Below, one piece after another: positions 1 to 6,681 of a stretch of DNA of 8,377 bases (positions are counted from its first letter, which is position 1; the number at the start of each line of letters is the position of its first letter). Source of the stretch: DASULA01 sp036278435. Its GTDB lineage: Bacteria > Actinomycetota > Actinomycetes > Mycobacteriales > DASULA01. Both the position numbers and the translations under genes were made by a program. The notes beneath the pieces were generated by a model. That model saw nothing but the letters and a program-made list of their open reading frames with translations, was not told where the DNA came from and did no database searches. Location: positions 1 through 8,377 of the forward strand of contig DASULA010000491.1 in NCBI GenBank assembly GCA_036278435.1, written 5' to 3'.

Positions 1-544
1 GCAGCCGGACAAGCTGGCCGCGGGACACGTCGCTGGCCATCACCACCAGCCGGTAACGCTCGTGCGGGGCCAGTGACGTGCCCGGGTCGTCATCGATACG
101 CAAATCGGCGAAGGTCCGCACGCCGATGTTGGCCAGCTCCGCCTCCAACCACTCGATCAGGTATTCACCCCGGTACACGCCGTTGTGGAGCATCAGGTCC
201 ACGCCCTTGCCCACCGGGCCGAACCGGCCGAGGAAACGCGGATCCCGGAACTTCCGGTAGTCCAGCCGCTCCATCACCTCGACCAGCGACGTGACGTCCC
301 GCCCGGTCTGCAGGCAGGAGGCGACCAGTGACCCGACGATCGCGCCGGCCGAGGTCCCGGCCACCCGGGGGAAGGTCCATCCACGCTCGGCGAGTTCAAT
401 GACGGCGCCCAGCAACCCGATTCCCTTGACCCCGCCGCCCTCCATGACCAGATCGGCCAGGTTCGACTGTCCGGCCCGGCCTGCCTGGCCGGATCGACCG
501 GCAGCCTCGGTCGCCTCGGCACCCATCAGCCCGCTGTCACTCAC
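1..544 (-). CDS. Patatin-like phospholipase (partial, C-terminus beyond window)
   Basis: The frame reads from a GTG at 544 and is still open at base 1, giving 181 residues, so the C-terminal part is missing. Two patatin hallmarks are visible: the glycine-rich oxyanion-hole loop GGGVKG (residues 36-41) and the nucleophile elbow GTSAG (63-67, Ser65). The family's catalytic Asp (DG motif) would lie in the missing part. Members are serine acyl hydrolases acting on phospholipids or other acyl lipids through a Ser-Asp dyad; the substrate here is unknown. The first 30 or so residues are a low-complexity Gly/Ala/Gln/Ser extension with no signal peptide, which suggests a cytoplasmic protein. The GTG start is favoured by a GAGGGGG ribosome binding site 6 bases upstream; an in-frame ATG at codon 7 is the alternative. 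It lies 84 bp downstream of the anti-sigma gene in the same direction, so read-through from that operon is possible. Confidence 0.88.
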   Translation of the reverse strand, partial: MSDSGLMGAEATEAAGRSGQAGRAGQSNLADLVMEGGGVKGIGLLGAVIELAERGWTFPRVAGTSAGAIVGSLVASCLQTGRDVTSLVEVMERLDYRKFRDPRFLGRFGPVGKGVDLMLHNGVYRGEYLIEWLEAELANIGVRTFADLRIDDDPGTSLAPHERYRLVVMASDVSRGQLVRL

Positions 545-599
545 CCTGCACCCCCTCACCCGGAGTCCCAGCCTAGGCGGCCGGGTCCACTACCGGAGT

Positions 600-612
600 G
601 AGTCGGTGACTC
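600..612 (-). terminator. Short inverted repeat after anti-sigma gene (weak terminator candidate)
   Basis: A perfect GAGTC-GGT-GACTC inverted repeat (5-bp stem, 3-nt loop) begins 16 bases past the anti-sigma stop codon. There is no T-run after it on the minus strand and the stem is short, so at best it is a weak terminator. The rest of the 545-628 gap holds the patatin ribosome binding site and no promoter that I can recognise. Confidence 0.2.
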
Positions 613-628
613 GTGTGCTGATACAGGG

Positions 629-1288
629 TCACACGTTGCCGCGGGCGACGGTCGTGCCGTCGGTGGTCTGCACCTCCACCGTGGCGATGTCGGTGCGGGA
701 CAGTGCGGTAGTTCCGTTCACGTCGGTCGAGTGGCCGGGTATCACCCGCCAGGTGTCGAGCTTGTACGACTCGCCGTCCCGGTCCCGCACCACCAGCACG
801 TACTGAGCGGTGGGGTTCGCGTACTGACCGTCATACTCGCAGCGCATCTGGATCCGGGTGCCCCAGGGTTCCTTCCGCAGACTGACCGTGGCATTCACCG
901 GCAGGCCACCAACGGCCTGAAGGGTGACACCCGCGGGTGTCGGCGGGGTGGAGTCGCGCATCGCGAATCCGGCGCCGGCCACGCCCAGACAGGCCGCGAC
1001 GGCGCCGGCCGCGACGGCCACCCGCCAGCGGGACACCCGCCGTTCCCGACGGGCTGTGCGAACCAGCGAGTTGAGTAGGGCCGGTGGTGGTTCCTCGGTC
1101 TCCCCCTCGGCGGCGGCAACCTGGTCGGGGGTCAGCCGGGCAAGAAGCCCGGGAATCCCGGCCAACCCGCTGACCGCGTGCGCACACGGAGCGCATGTGT
1201 CCAGATGCACTTCGTAGCGTTGGCGCTCCTCCGGGTCCAGGGCACCCAGGAGGTAGGCGGCGTCGTCCCGCAGGAACGGACAGTTCAT
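629..1288 (-). CDS. Membrane-anchored zinc-binding anti-sigma factor (RslA/RskA-like)
   Basis: This 219-residue protein has three parts. The N-terminal cytoplasmic segment carries the zinc anti-sigma motif H28-x3-C32-x2-C35, with Cys3 as a possible further ligand, followed by the family's usual 'YLLGALDPEE' context. One hydrophobic transmembrane helix spans about residues 89-109. A C-terminal part of about 110 residues would lie outside the membrane. By family knowledge it holds the partner sigma factor inactive until a signal releases it, often through redox change at the zinc site or proteolysis. The ATG at 1288 overlaps the sigma stop codon (ATGA, 1285-1288), which implies coupled translation and an operon. 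The frame stays open upstream to 1480, but that extension lies inside the sigma gene and has no family resemblance. The fold is clear; the signal it senses is unknown. Confidence 0.9.
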   Translation of the reverse strand: MNCPFLRDDAAYLLGALDPEERQRYEVHLDTCAPCAHAVSGLAGIPGLLARLTPDQVAAAEGETEEPPPALLNSLVRTARRERRVSRWRVAVAAGAVAACLGVAGAGFAMRDSTPPTPAGVTLQAVGGLPVNATVSLRKEPWGTRIQMRCEYDGQYANPTAQYVLVVRDRDGESYKLDTWRVIPGHSTDVNGTTALSRTDIATVEVQTTDGTTVARGNV

Positions 1289-1791
1289 GCGGTCACCCCC
1301 ATCTCCTCCAACGCGAGCTTGAGCGCTCGCAGGGCATAGTGCGTGCGGGACTTGACCGTGCCGGGTGGGATGCCGAGCCGCTCGGCCGCCTCCGCCACGC
1401 TGCATCCACGGTAGAAGCACTCCACCAGCACCTGGCGGTGCGCCAGGCTGAGTCGGCGTAGTGCCTCGGCGACCAGCCACGACTGCACCGCCGCCTCGGC
1501 GGTGTCAGGACCGGCCACGTCCGGAAGTTGGTCCGTCACCACTTCTGGGCGGACACTGCGTGCCCGCCATTCGTCGATCAACAGGTTGCGCAGGGTCCGA
1601 AAGAGCCAGGCCCGGGCCGAACCGCGGGCCGGGTCGAGCACCTCGGGATGCCGCCAGGCACGCAGCAACGACTCCTGCACGGCGTCCTGTGCCCGACCGC
1701 GGTCGCCACCGGTAAGTCGCAGCGCGTACGCCCACAGCGCCGAGGAGTGCTCGTCGTGCAGCGCACGCATGAGCTGTGCCTCCGACGCCAC
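1285..1791 (-). CDS. ECF sigma-70 factor, SigL-like
   Basis: This 168-residue protein has the two-domain ECF layout. Region 2 (about residues 11-78, including 'ALRLTGGDRGRAQDAVQESLL') binds core polymerase and the -10 element. Region 4 (about 107-160, including 'GIPPGTVKSRTHYALRAL') is the -35-binding helix-turn-helix. A loop of about 28 residues joins them, and no extra C-terminal domain is present. From memory, the sequence (LMRALxDEHxxxLWxYALRLTG near the start, LGVT-like end) resembles M. tuberculosis SigL. The GTG start at 1791 is supported by a strong GGAGGT site at 1800-1805, 8 bases upstream. The gene overlaps its anti-sigma gene by 4 bp. The promoter at 1815-1842 matches the recalled SigL consensus and suggests autoregulation. 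ECF status is secure; the SigL subgroup is a recollection-based inference. Confidence 0.93.
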   Translation of the reverse strand: MASEAQLMRALHDEHSSALWAYALRLTGGDRGRAQDAVQESLLRAWRHPEVLDPARGSARAWLFRTLRNLLIDEWRARSVRPEVVTDQLPDVAGPDTAEAAVQSWLVAEALRRLSLAHRQVLVECFYRGCSVAEAAERLGIPPGTVKSRTHYALRALKLALEEMGVTA

Positions 1792-1814
1792 CCGTGACCA
1801 CCTCCGCCCAGGTA

Positions 1815-1842
1815 GACACGCGATGCGCGCACCATCGGTTCA
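1815..1842 (-). promoter_or_regulatory. SigL-type ECF promoter of the sigma/anti-sigma operon
   Basis: On the minus strand a -35 TGAACC (1842-1837), a 16-base spacer and a -10 CGTGTC (1820-1815) point at the sigma gene. This equals the consensus I recall for M. tuberculosis SigL promoters. Transcription would start near 1806-1809, directly before the GGAGGT ribosome binding site, leaving a leader of only about 17 bases. The fit of position, spacing and regulator identity supports an autoregulatory loop, although no transcription data are available. Confidence 0.7.
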
Positions 1843-1880
1843 GACCAGTGTCCCGCATCACGACCCGCGCCAACATGCAG

Positions 1881-1901
1881 TGAATTCATCTAATTTTGAC
1901 A
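1881..1901 (+). promoter_or_regulatory. AT-rich island in divergent intergenic region, possible promoter for the MDMPI-family gene
   Basis: The 1792-1984 gap between the divergent sigma and isomerase-family genes holds one AT-rich patch in otherwise GC-rich DNA. It contains the 8-bp palindrome TGAATTCA (1881-1888), a TAATTT (1891-1896) and a perfect -35 hexamer TTGACA (1896-1901) on the plus strand. No convincing -10 lies 16-18 bases after TTGACA, so exact promoter elements cannot be assigned. Apart from the SigL-type promoter nothing else was recognised in this gap. Confidence 0.3.
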
Positions 1902-1984
1902 CGTTCGGGGCGTTTGCGGCAGTGACGAGTATCCCGTGGTGGACCGCCGGAGAGCGCCACCCACGCGCTGGCAGGATGGCGGTC

Positions 1985-2743
1985 ATGCTGCCCGATGACA
2001 CTGATCGACGACAGGATCCACAACTCGACCGGCACCTCGATGGCGCGCGTGAGTCCACCCGCCGACTGATGGCATCGTTGCACTCGCTCACCGATGCCGA
2101 GGCGCGCCGCCCGTCGCTCCTGCCCGGCTGGACCAACGGGCACGTACTCACCCACCTGGCCCGCAACGCCGACGGCATAGCCAGCATCCTCGACGGCGCG
2201 CTGCACGGGACCATCCTGCCGATGTACCCGGGCGGTGACACCGCCCGGAACCAGGCCATCCAGGACGGCGCGGGTCGACGTGCGGCCGCCCTGGTGGCCG
2301 ACCTCAACGAGGCGGCCGGCCGACTCGACGACGCGTGGTCGCGAATGCACGCCGCCGCCTGGCAGCGCGTCGTGGTCCCCCGACTCGGCGAGGTGCCGGC
2401 CTGGCAGTTGCTGCCGGCTCGCCGGCGCGAGGTGGAGATCCACCGGGTGGACCTGAACCTGCCTCCGGACCGCGACTACCGGCCGGACACCTGGCCGGCC
2501 GAGTTCGTCGCCGACCTCGTCTCTCACCTGGTCGAAACCGGGTTGGGCCGCCGGATGCCCACCGATCTGACCCTGGACCTGGTGGCGACCGACACCGGTG
2601 CGCGGTGGACCGTCGGCAGCGGTCAGCGCCGCGCCGAGGTGTCCGGGCCGGCCTGGGCACTGGGCTGCTGGTTGGCTGGGCGCACCGCGCGGGTGGGCGA
2701 GGCGCTGGCCGGCGACCCGCCCGACCTCGGCCCGTGGCGGTAG
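1985..2743 (+). CDS. Maleylpyruvate isomerase-family mycothiol-dependent enzyme
   Basis: The 252-residue protein fits the actinobacterial MDMPI family (DinB-like four-helix N-terminal domain plus a small C-terminal domain). The metal-binding triad known from C. glutamicum maleylpyruvate isomerase (His52, Glu144, His148) has counterparts in H57 of 'GHVLTHLARNAD' and E149-x3-H153 of 'RREVEIHRVDL'. Such enzymes use mycothiol as cofactor; the founder isomerises maleylpyruvate in gentisate breakdown, but most relatives have no known substrate. No gentisate-pathway genes are visible nearby, so the specific reaction should not be assumed. The ATG at 1985 is chosen because AGGA (1973-1976) lies 8 bases upstream; an in-frame ATG at 1976 overlaps that site. 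The frame is open back to 1502, but this upstream part runs antisense through the sigma gene. It is divergent from the sigma gene and convergent with the HNH gene. Confidence 0.88.
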   Translation: MLPDDTDRRQDPQLDRHLDGARESTRRLMASLHSLTDAEARRPSLLPGWTNGHVLTHLARNADGIASILDGALHGTILPMYPGGDTARNQAIQDGAGRRAAALVADLNEAAGRLDDAWSRMHAAAWQRVVVPRLGEVPAWQLLPARRREVEIHRVDLNLPPDRDYRPDTWPAEFVADLVSHLVETGLGRRMPTDLTLDLVATDTGARWTVGSGQRRAEVSGPAWALGCWLAGRTARVGEALAGDPPDLGPWR

Positions 2744-2746
2744 TCC

Positions 2747-2773
2747 GTCCGGTGTGTCATACGCCAGCCGGAC
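2747..2773. terminator. Candidate bidirectional terminator hairpin between convergent genes
   Basis: Perfect arms GTCCGG (2747-2752) and CCGGAC (2768-2773) surround a 15-base loop in the 55-bp gap between the convergent isomerase-family and HNH genes. The symmetrical arms would fold on either strand. No T-run follows on either side and the loop is long, so the call rests mainly on position. Confidence 0.35.
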
Positions 2774-2798
2774 CGCGACCCGACGCACAGAACGCCAG

Positions 2799-4019
2799 CT
2801 AGCTCGCGACTGCGGCTTCCGCTGGCCGCGAAGGCGGATGGCCTGTCAGGGTGACCAGTCCATCGGGCGAGGTGACCCGGATCGCCCGGTCTGGATGCCC
2901 GGTGATCCGCCACTGTTTGGTGTGCACGAATCCGATGTGGTGCGCCCAGCACAGGAGCAGGAGGTTGTCCACACGGGTGTGTCCGCCGTGCGCCCAGTGC
3001 CGGATGTGGTGCGGCGTGCACCAGATGGCGGGTTGGTCACAGCCGGGCCACCGGCAACCCCGGTCGCGGACCTCCACCGCGCGGCGCAGCGCGGACGTGA
3101 TCACCCGCACCGCACGGCCGACGTTCAACGGAAGCCCGCGGGCGTCGACGGTGATCGTGCTCACGGTCGCGTCGCAGGCCACGCCCCGGGCGGCCCCGCC
3201 AACGAGATGGGTGCCGTATCCCGATGTGGCTGGAGCCGCACCCGGCTCACCGGCCAGCGTGGTCTGCTCCACGACCAGGTTCACGTGGGGGCGCACCTCG
3301 TGTCTCGGGGGCAGCACACCAGCATCGAGCGCCGCCTGGCATACACCGGCCAGACCGTCCGCGCGCCGCTGCCGCGGGGTGCGTCCGTCCGCCGCGCCGG
3401 CGCGTCGGGCGAACGCGTCCACCGCGGTCTTCACGGCGAGCCCGGAGGCCGGATCCAGCGTGCCGTCCACCCTCCACGACCCGTCCAGCAGCTCGGAGAT
3501 CCACAGGTACCGGCGGTCGTGTTGCCGTGCGGCGTCGCGTTGCGCGCCATCGGCGTCGGCCCGGTAGCGGATCATCTCACCGAGACGGCGGACGTCGCTC
3601 GGTGAGGCGCCACCGGCTGCGGCCTCGCGCAGGATCGGCTCGGCGTCGGCCATGTGCTCGGCACCCAGCCTCTGGCTGGCGTGGGCGATCACCACCGCGT
3701 GATCGGCACTGATCTGACCATCCTGCAGCGCCTGAGCGGTGTCCTCCAGGCCGCGCAACTCCCTCGCGGTTGCCACTGCCTGCCCGGCGTGCCCCGGCAG
3801 CATTCGCAGGAACTGCCGGGCGAACTGCCCGGTGGAGGCACACCCGACCACCTCGGCCCCACCAGCCGCATCCAACGCGCCCAGCAGCCGCAGGACCTCA
3901 CCGGCCAACCGGTCGGCATACCGGCAGGCCGCGGTCAACTCCTCGACCAGGGCCGCGGGCGGCATCCCGGCCGGGTCCAACCCGGCCAGCCTGGTCAGCG
4001 GATCCTCCATCGAACACAT
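2799..4019 (-). CDS. DUF222 / HNH endonuclease-domain protein (13E12 repeat family type)
   Basis: The 406-residue protein has the usual layout of this actinobacterial family: a helical DUF222 region over most of the N-terminal 300 residues and a C-terminal HNH nuclease motif at about 320-367. The motif runs C322-x4-C327, then HHIRHW (H337, H338, H341), GG, DN (N352), LC (C357), HH (360-361) and H366, so zinc ligands and nuclease residues look intact. The length is typical. A DNA-cutting activity is inferred from the motif; the biological role of the family is not established. Two ATGs are possible, at 4019 and 4010. Neither has a good ribosome binding site, and TAGGTT placed 7 bases before the first suggests leaderless expression from 4019. 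A LexA-type box overlaps this start, pointing to DNA-damage control. The gene follows the polyprenyl synthase by 54 bp but probably has its own promoter. Confidence 0.9.
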   Translation of the reverse strand: MCSMEDPLTRLAGLDPAGMPPAALVEELTAACRYADRLAGEVLRLLGALDAAGGAEVVGCASTGQFARQFLRMLPGHAGQAVATARELRGLEDTAQALQDGQISADHAVVIAHASQRLGAEHMADAEPILREAAAGGASPSDVRRLGEMIRYRADADGAQRDAARQHDRRYLWISELLDGSWRVDGTLDPASGLAVKTAVDAFARRAGAADGRTPRQRRADGLAGVCQAALDAGVLPPRHEVRPHVNLVVEQTTLAGEPGAAPATSGYGTHLVGGAARGVACDATVSTITVDARGLPLNVGRAVRVITSALRRAVEVRDRGCRWPGCDQPAIWCTPHHIRHWAHGGHTRVDNLLLLCWAHHIGFVHTKQWRITGHPDRAIRVTSPDGLVTLTGHPPSRPAEAAVAS

Positions 4020-4025
4020 GTTCTA
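4010..4025 (-). promoter_or_regulatory. LexA (SOS) box over the HNH gene start
   Basis: The plus-strand sequence TCGAACACATGTTCTA contains a perfect GAAC-N4-GTTC core (4012-4023), the Gram-positive/mycobacterial LexA operator, and one flank also matches the extended TCGAAC half. The HNH start codon (4019-4017) lies in the spacer. From memory, several M. tuberculosis 13E12-family genes carry LexA boxes, so gene family and site agree. An overlapping palindrome GTTCTAGAAC (4020-4029) adds a third GAAC half-site. Confidence 0.75.
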
Positions 4026-4026
4026 G

Positions 4027-4032
4027 AACCTA
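4027..4032 (-). promoter_or_regulatory. Possible -10 element for a leaderless HNH transcript
   Basis: TAGGTT on the minus strand fits the TAnnnT -10 pattern and ends 7 bases before the ATG at 4019, the spacing expected when transcription begins at the start codon. No clear -35 was found about 17 bases upstream. The LexA box would cover the start point. Confidence 0.35.
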
Positions 4033-4054
4033 GCTCGCCCACCAGCCCTTCGCC

Positions 4055-4070
4055 TCACCCGCCCGAGTGA
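4055..4070 (-). terminator. Candidate terminator hairpin after the polyprenyl synthase gene
   Basis: On the minus strand TCACTC-GGGC-GGGTGA forms a 6-bp stem (one G-T pair) with a 4-base loop, beginning 3 bases after the stop codon. No T-run follows. It may mark the end of the nuo-polyprenyl synthase transcript, but the stem is modest. Confidence 0.35.
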
Positions 4071-4073
4071 ATC

Positions 4074-5102
4074 TCAGGCGGTCCGGGCCACCACGAAGTC
4101 GGCAAGCAGGGCCAGCGCGTCACGGGCCGGCACGTCCGGCAGTTCCGACAGCAGCGCGGCGGCCCGGCCGGCGTAGGCCCCGAGCGTCCGGCGGGCCCGG
4201 CCCATCGCCGCCGACGAACGCAGCAGTACCAGCGCCTCGGCGTGCGGCCCGTCGTCGGTGAGCGGCCCGGCCAGCAGGTCCCGCAGCCGCGCCTCGGCCG
4301 GGTCGTCCGAGGCCAGCGCGTACAGCACCGGCAGGGTTTGCACACCCTCGCGCAGGTCGGTACCCGGGGTCTTGCCCGACACGGCCCGCTCGGCGGTCAC
4401 GTCGATCAGATCGTCGGACAACTGGAACGCCACCCCGATCGCCTCGGAGTATCGCCGCACCACGTCCACGGTCGGCGCCGGTACCCCGGCGAACATCGCC
4501 CCGAACAGCCCGGAGGTGGCGATCAGGGAACCAGTCTTCTCGGTGATCACGTGCAGGTAGTGCGCCACCGGGTCGGCGCCCGGCCCCGGGCCCACCGTCT
4601 CCAGGATCTGCCCGGTGCACAGCCGCTCGAAGGTACGGGCCTGGATCCGCACCGCCTCGGGGCCCAGGTCGGCCAGGATCGACGACGCCCGGGAGAACAG
4701 GAAGTCGCCGGTCAGGATGGCCACCGTGTTGTCCCAGCGGGCGTTGGCCGAGACCGCGCCCCGGCGGAGGGCGGCCTGGTCCATCACGTCGTCGTGGTAC
4801 AGCGTGGCCAGGTGGGTCAGCTCCACCACCACCGCGGCCGGCACCACCTCCGGCGCGGCCGGCTCACCGAAGTGCGCCGCCAGCAGCGCCAGCAGCGGGC
4901 GGAACCGCTTCCCGCCGGCCGCGACCAGGTGCCCCGACGTCTCGGTGACGAACGGGTACTCGCTGCGCACGCTGCCGCGCAGCAGCTCCTCGACCCGGTC
5001 CAGCCCCACCCGCACCGCCGACTCCAGCGACGGATCGGCGAACGCCAGGCCGGCCAGGCCGACGCCGCCGGGGCCATCGCCATGGCCCTGTGTTCCGGTC
5101 AC
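4074..5102 (-). CDS. Long-chain polyprenyl diphosphate synthase (probable menaquinone side chain)
   Basis: The 342-residue protein is a trans-isoprenyl diphosphate synthase. It shows GGKRFRP (63-69, pyrophosphate binding), the first Asp-rich motif DDVMD (104-108) and the second DDLID (230-234), all intact and with normal family length. It condenses isopentenyl diphosphate onto an allylic diphosphate using Mg2+. Small residues before the first motif (A99, T100) fit a long-chain product such as a C35-C45 chain, but chain length cannot be read with certainty. Its position behind nuoN fits supply of the menaquinone tail used by complex I. A similar nuoN-polyprenyl synthase order is known in other actinomycetes. 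The GTG start at 5102 follows a G-rich site (GGGGGGA, 5111-5105) partly folded into a hairpin. Related genes have been named grcC, hepT or ispB; I do not choose among them. Confidence 0.93.
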   Translation of the reverse strand: MTGTQGHGDGPGGVGLAGLAFADPSLESAVRVGLDRVEELLRGSVRSEYPFVTETSGHLVAAGGKRFRPLLALLAAHFGEPAAPEVVPAAVVVELTHLATLYHDDVMDQAALRRGAVSANARWDNTVAILTGDFLFSRASSILADLGPEAVRIQARTFERLCTGQILETVGPGPGADPVAHYLHVITEKTGSLIATSGLFGAMFAGVPAPTVDVVRRYSEAIGVAFQLSDDLIDVTAERAVSGKTPGTDLREGVQTLPVLYALASDDPAEARLRDLLAGPLTDDGPHAEALVLLRSSAAMGRARRTLGAYAGRAAALLSELPDVPARDALALLADFVVARTA

Positions 5103-5108
5103 GGTCCC

Positions 5109-5125
5109 CCCGTCGTGGCGACGGG
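5109..5125 (-). promoter_or_regulatory. Perfect intercistronic hairpin between nuoN and polyprenyl synthase
   Basis: On the minus strand CCCGTCG-CCA-CGACGGG is a perfect 7-bp stem with a 3-base loop that fills most of the 25-bp gap. It starts 2 bases after the nuoN stop, and its 3' arm ends in the GGG that begins the G-rich ribosome binding site of the next gene. No T-run follows. It could lower translation of the synthase, stabilise the upstream mRNA end, or weakly terminate. Confidence 0.55.
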
Positions 5126-5127
5126 CC

Positions 5128-6681
5128 TCAGCCCGCGAAGAACGAAGCCTTGTCGGCCAAGTCCAAGAACGCCTGGGGGACGATACCCAACACCAGCGTG
5201 CCGATCACGCCGACGCCGAGTGCCACCTGCGTCGCCCAGCCCGGGACGGCCACCGTCGGACCGTTCTCGGCCGGCTCGGAGAAGTACATCATGACGATGA
5301 CCCGCAGGTAGAAGAACGCCGCGACCGCGCTGGCCAGCAACGCGATCACCACCAGCGGTCCGGCAGTGCTGAACGCGGCCCGGAACACCACGAACTTGCC
5401 GATGAACCCGCTGGTCAGCGGGATACCGGCGAAGGCAAGCATGAACAGGGTGAACACCCCGGCCACCACCGGCGAGCGCTTGGCCAGCCCGGCCCACTGG
5501 GACAGGTGGGTCGCCTCGCCGTCCGCACCGCGCACCAGGGTGACCACCCCGAACGCGCCGACCGTGGCCAGCCCGTAGGCGAGCAGGTAGAACAGCACGC
5601 TGGACAGACCCCGCCCGTTCAGTGCGATCAGCCCGACGATGATGAATCCGGCGTGCGCGATCGAGGAGTAGGCCAGCATCCGCTTGATGTCGGTCTGGGT
5701 CAGCCCGAGGATCGCCCCCACCAGCATGGTGACGATGGCGACGCCCCACATCATCGGCCGCCAGTCCCAGTTCGTGGTGCCGAACGCGACGAAGAACACC
5801 CGGACCAGCGCGCCGAACGCGGCGATCTTGGTGCAGCCGGCCATCAGCGCGGTGACCGGTGTGGGCGCACCCTGGTACACGTCCGGCGTCCAGGTGTGGA
5901 ACGGTGCCACGCTGGCCTTGAACAGCAGGCCGATGGCCAGCATGGCCAGGCCGCCGAAGAGCAGCGCGTCGCCCTTCTGGCTGCCGCCCGCGGCGGCCCG
6001 GATGCCGGCCAGGTTCACCGTGTTGGCGAACCCGTACAGCAGCGCCAGGCCGTAAAGGAAGAACGCCGAGGCGAACGCGCCGAGCAGGAAGTACTTGACC
6101 GCCGCCTCCTGGGACAGCAGCCGGCGTCTGCGGGCCAACCCGGCCAACAGGTACAGCGGAAGCGACAGCACCTCCAGCGCCACGAACATGACCAGCAGGT
6201 TGTTCGACGCGGCGAACACCATCATGCCCGACAGCGCGAACGTGGTCAGCGGGAAGACCTCGGTCTGCATGTGCCGGGACACCGTCTGCCGACGGTCCGG
6301 CCCGCTGCCGGCCGGCAGCGCCGCCTGCGCGACGAACGCGCCGCCGCCCACGTCGACCGAGCGTTCGGACATCAGCAGCACCGACAGGATTCCCAACCCG
6401 GCCAGGGTGCCCTGGATGAACAGAGCCGGGCCGTCCACCGCGACCGCGCCGGCCACCGTGGTCTCCACCCGGCCGGCCAGCACGATGGTGGCGATCAGGG
6501 CCGCGGCCAGCCCGCCCACCGCGAGCACGACCTGGGTTGACCACCGGTACGCCCGCGGCACGAACGCCTCGACCAGCACGCCGACGCAGGCCACACTCAG
6601 CACGATCAGCACCGGCGACAGGCCGCTGTAGGACACCGACGGTGCGTGCACCTCACCGGCCGCGAGCAGGGCGGGGCTCAC
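5128..6681 (-). CDS. nuoN: NADH-quinone oxidoreductase subunit N
   Basis: The 517-residue polytopic membrane protein is one of the three antiporter-like proton-pumping subunits of complex I. Hydrophobic segments run almost throughout, with the family signature 'LLFKASVAPFHTWTPDVYQGAP' near 252-273. Residues corresponding to the E. coli NuoN proton path are present: E170 in 'ALEVLSLPLYL', K255, K285 in 'TKIAAF' and K429 in 'IGKF'. A hydrophilic loop of about 30 residues (105-138) resembles the insert common in actinobacterial NuoN. The GTG at 6681 is preferred: it overlaps the nuoM stop as GTGA, and GGAGG (6688-6692) lies 6 bases upstream, inside nuoM. The frame is open to 6843, but that part lies antisense-free within nuoM coding sequence in another frame. 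Translation is probably coupled to nuoM. Confidence 0.96.
   Translation of the reverse strand: MSPALLAAGEVHAPSVSYSGLSPVLIVLSVACVGVLVEAFVPRAYRWSTQVVLAVGGLAAALIATIVLAGRVETTVAGAVAVDGPALFIQGTLAGLGILSVLLMSERSVDVGGGAFVAQAALPAGSGPDRRQTVSRHMQTEVFPLTTFALSGMMVFAASNNLLVMFVALEVLSLPLYLLAGLARRRRLLSQEAAVKYFLLGAFASAFFLYGLALLYGFANTVNLAGIRAAAGGSQKGDALLFGGLAMLAIGLLFKASVAPFHTWTPDVYQGAPTPVTALMAGCTKIAAFGALVRVFFVAFGTTNWDWRPMMWGVAIVTMLVGAILGLTQTDIKRMLAYSSIAHAGFIIVGLIALNGRGLSSVLFYLLAYGLATVGAFGVVTLVRGADGEATHLSQWAGLAKRSPVVAGVFTLFMLAFAGIPLTSGFIGKFVVFRAAFSTAGPLVVIALLASAVAAFFYLRVIVMMYFSEPAENGPTVAVPGWATQVALGVGVIGTLVLGIVPQAFLDLADKASFFAG

Noticed and set aside
1502..1984. N-terminal extension of the isomerase-family protein
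   Set aside because: The extension is antisense to the sigma gene and crosses the divergent promoter region. Family similarity begins only after the ATG at 1985.
2453..2480. Second SigL-type promoter from TGAACC on the plus strand
   Set aside because: It lies inside the isomerase-family coding sequence and no CGTGTC follows 15-17 bases later.
2598..3605. 335-codon plus-strand open frame
   Set aside because: It overlaps the end of the isomerase-family gene and lies antisense to the HNH gene, with no recognisable domain.
2799..4019. Insertion sequence or homing element carrying the HNH gene
   Set aside because: I found no terminal inverted repeats, target duplications, transposase or intron structure around it. 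A DUF222/HNH domain alone does not show mobility.
4615..6540. 641-codon plus-strand open frame
   Set aside because: It runs antisense through nuoN and the polyprenyl synthase. The protein is a Gln/His/Arg/Gly-rich string without domains, as expected from GC-rich codon bias.
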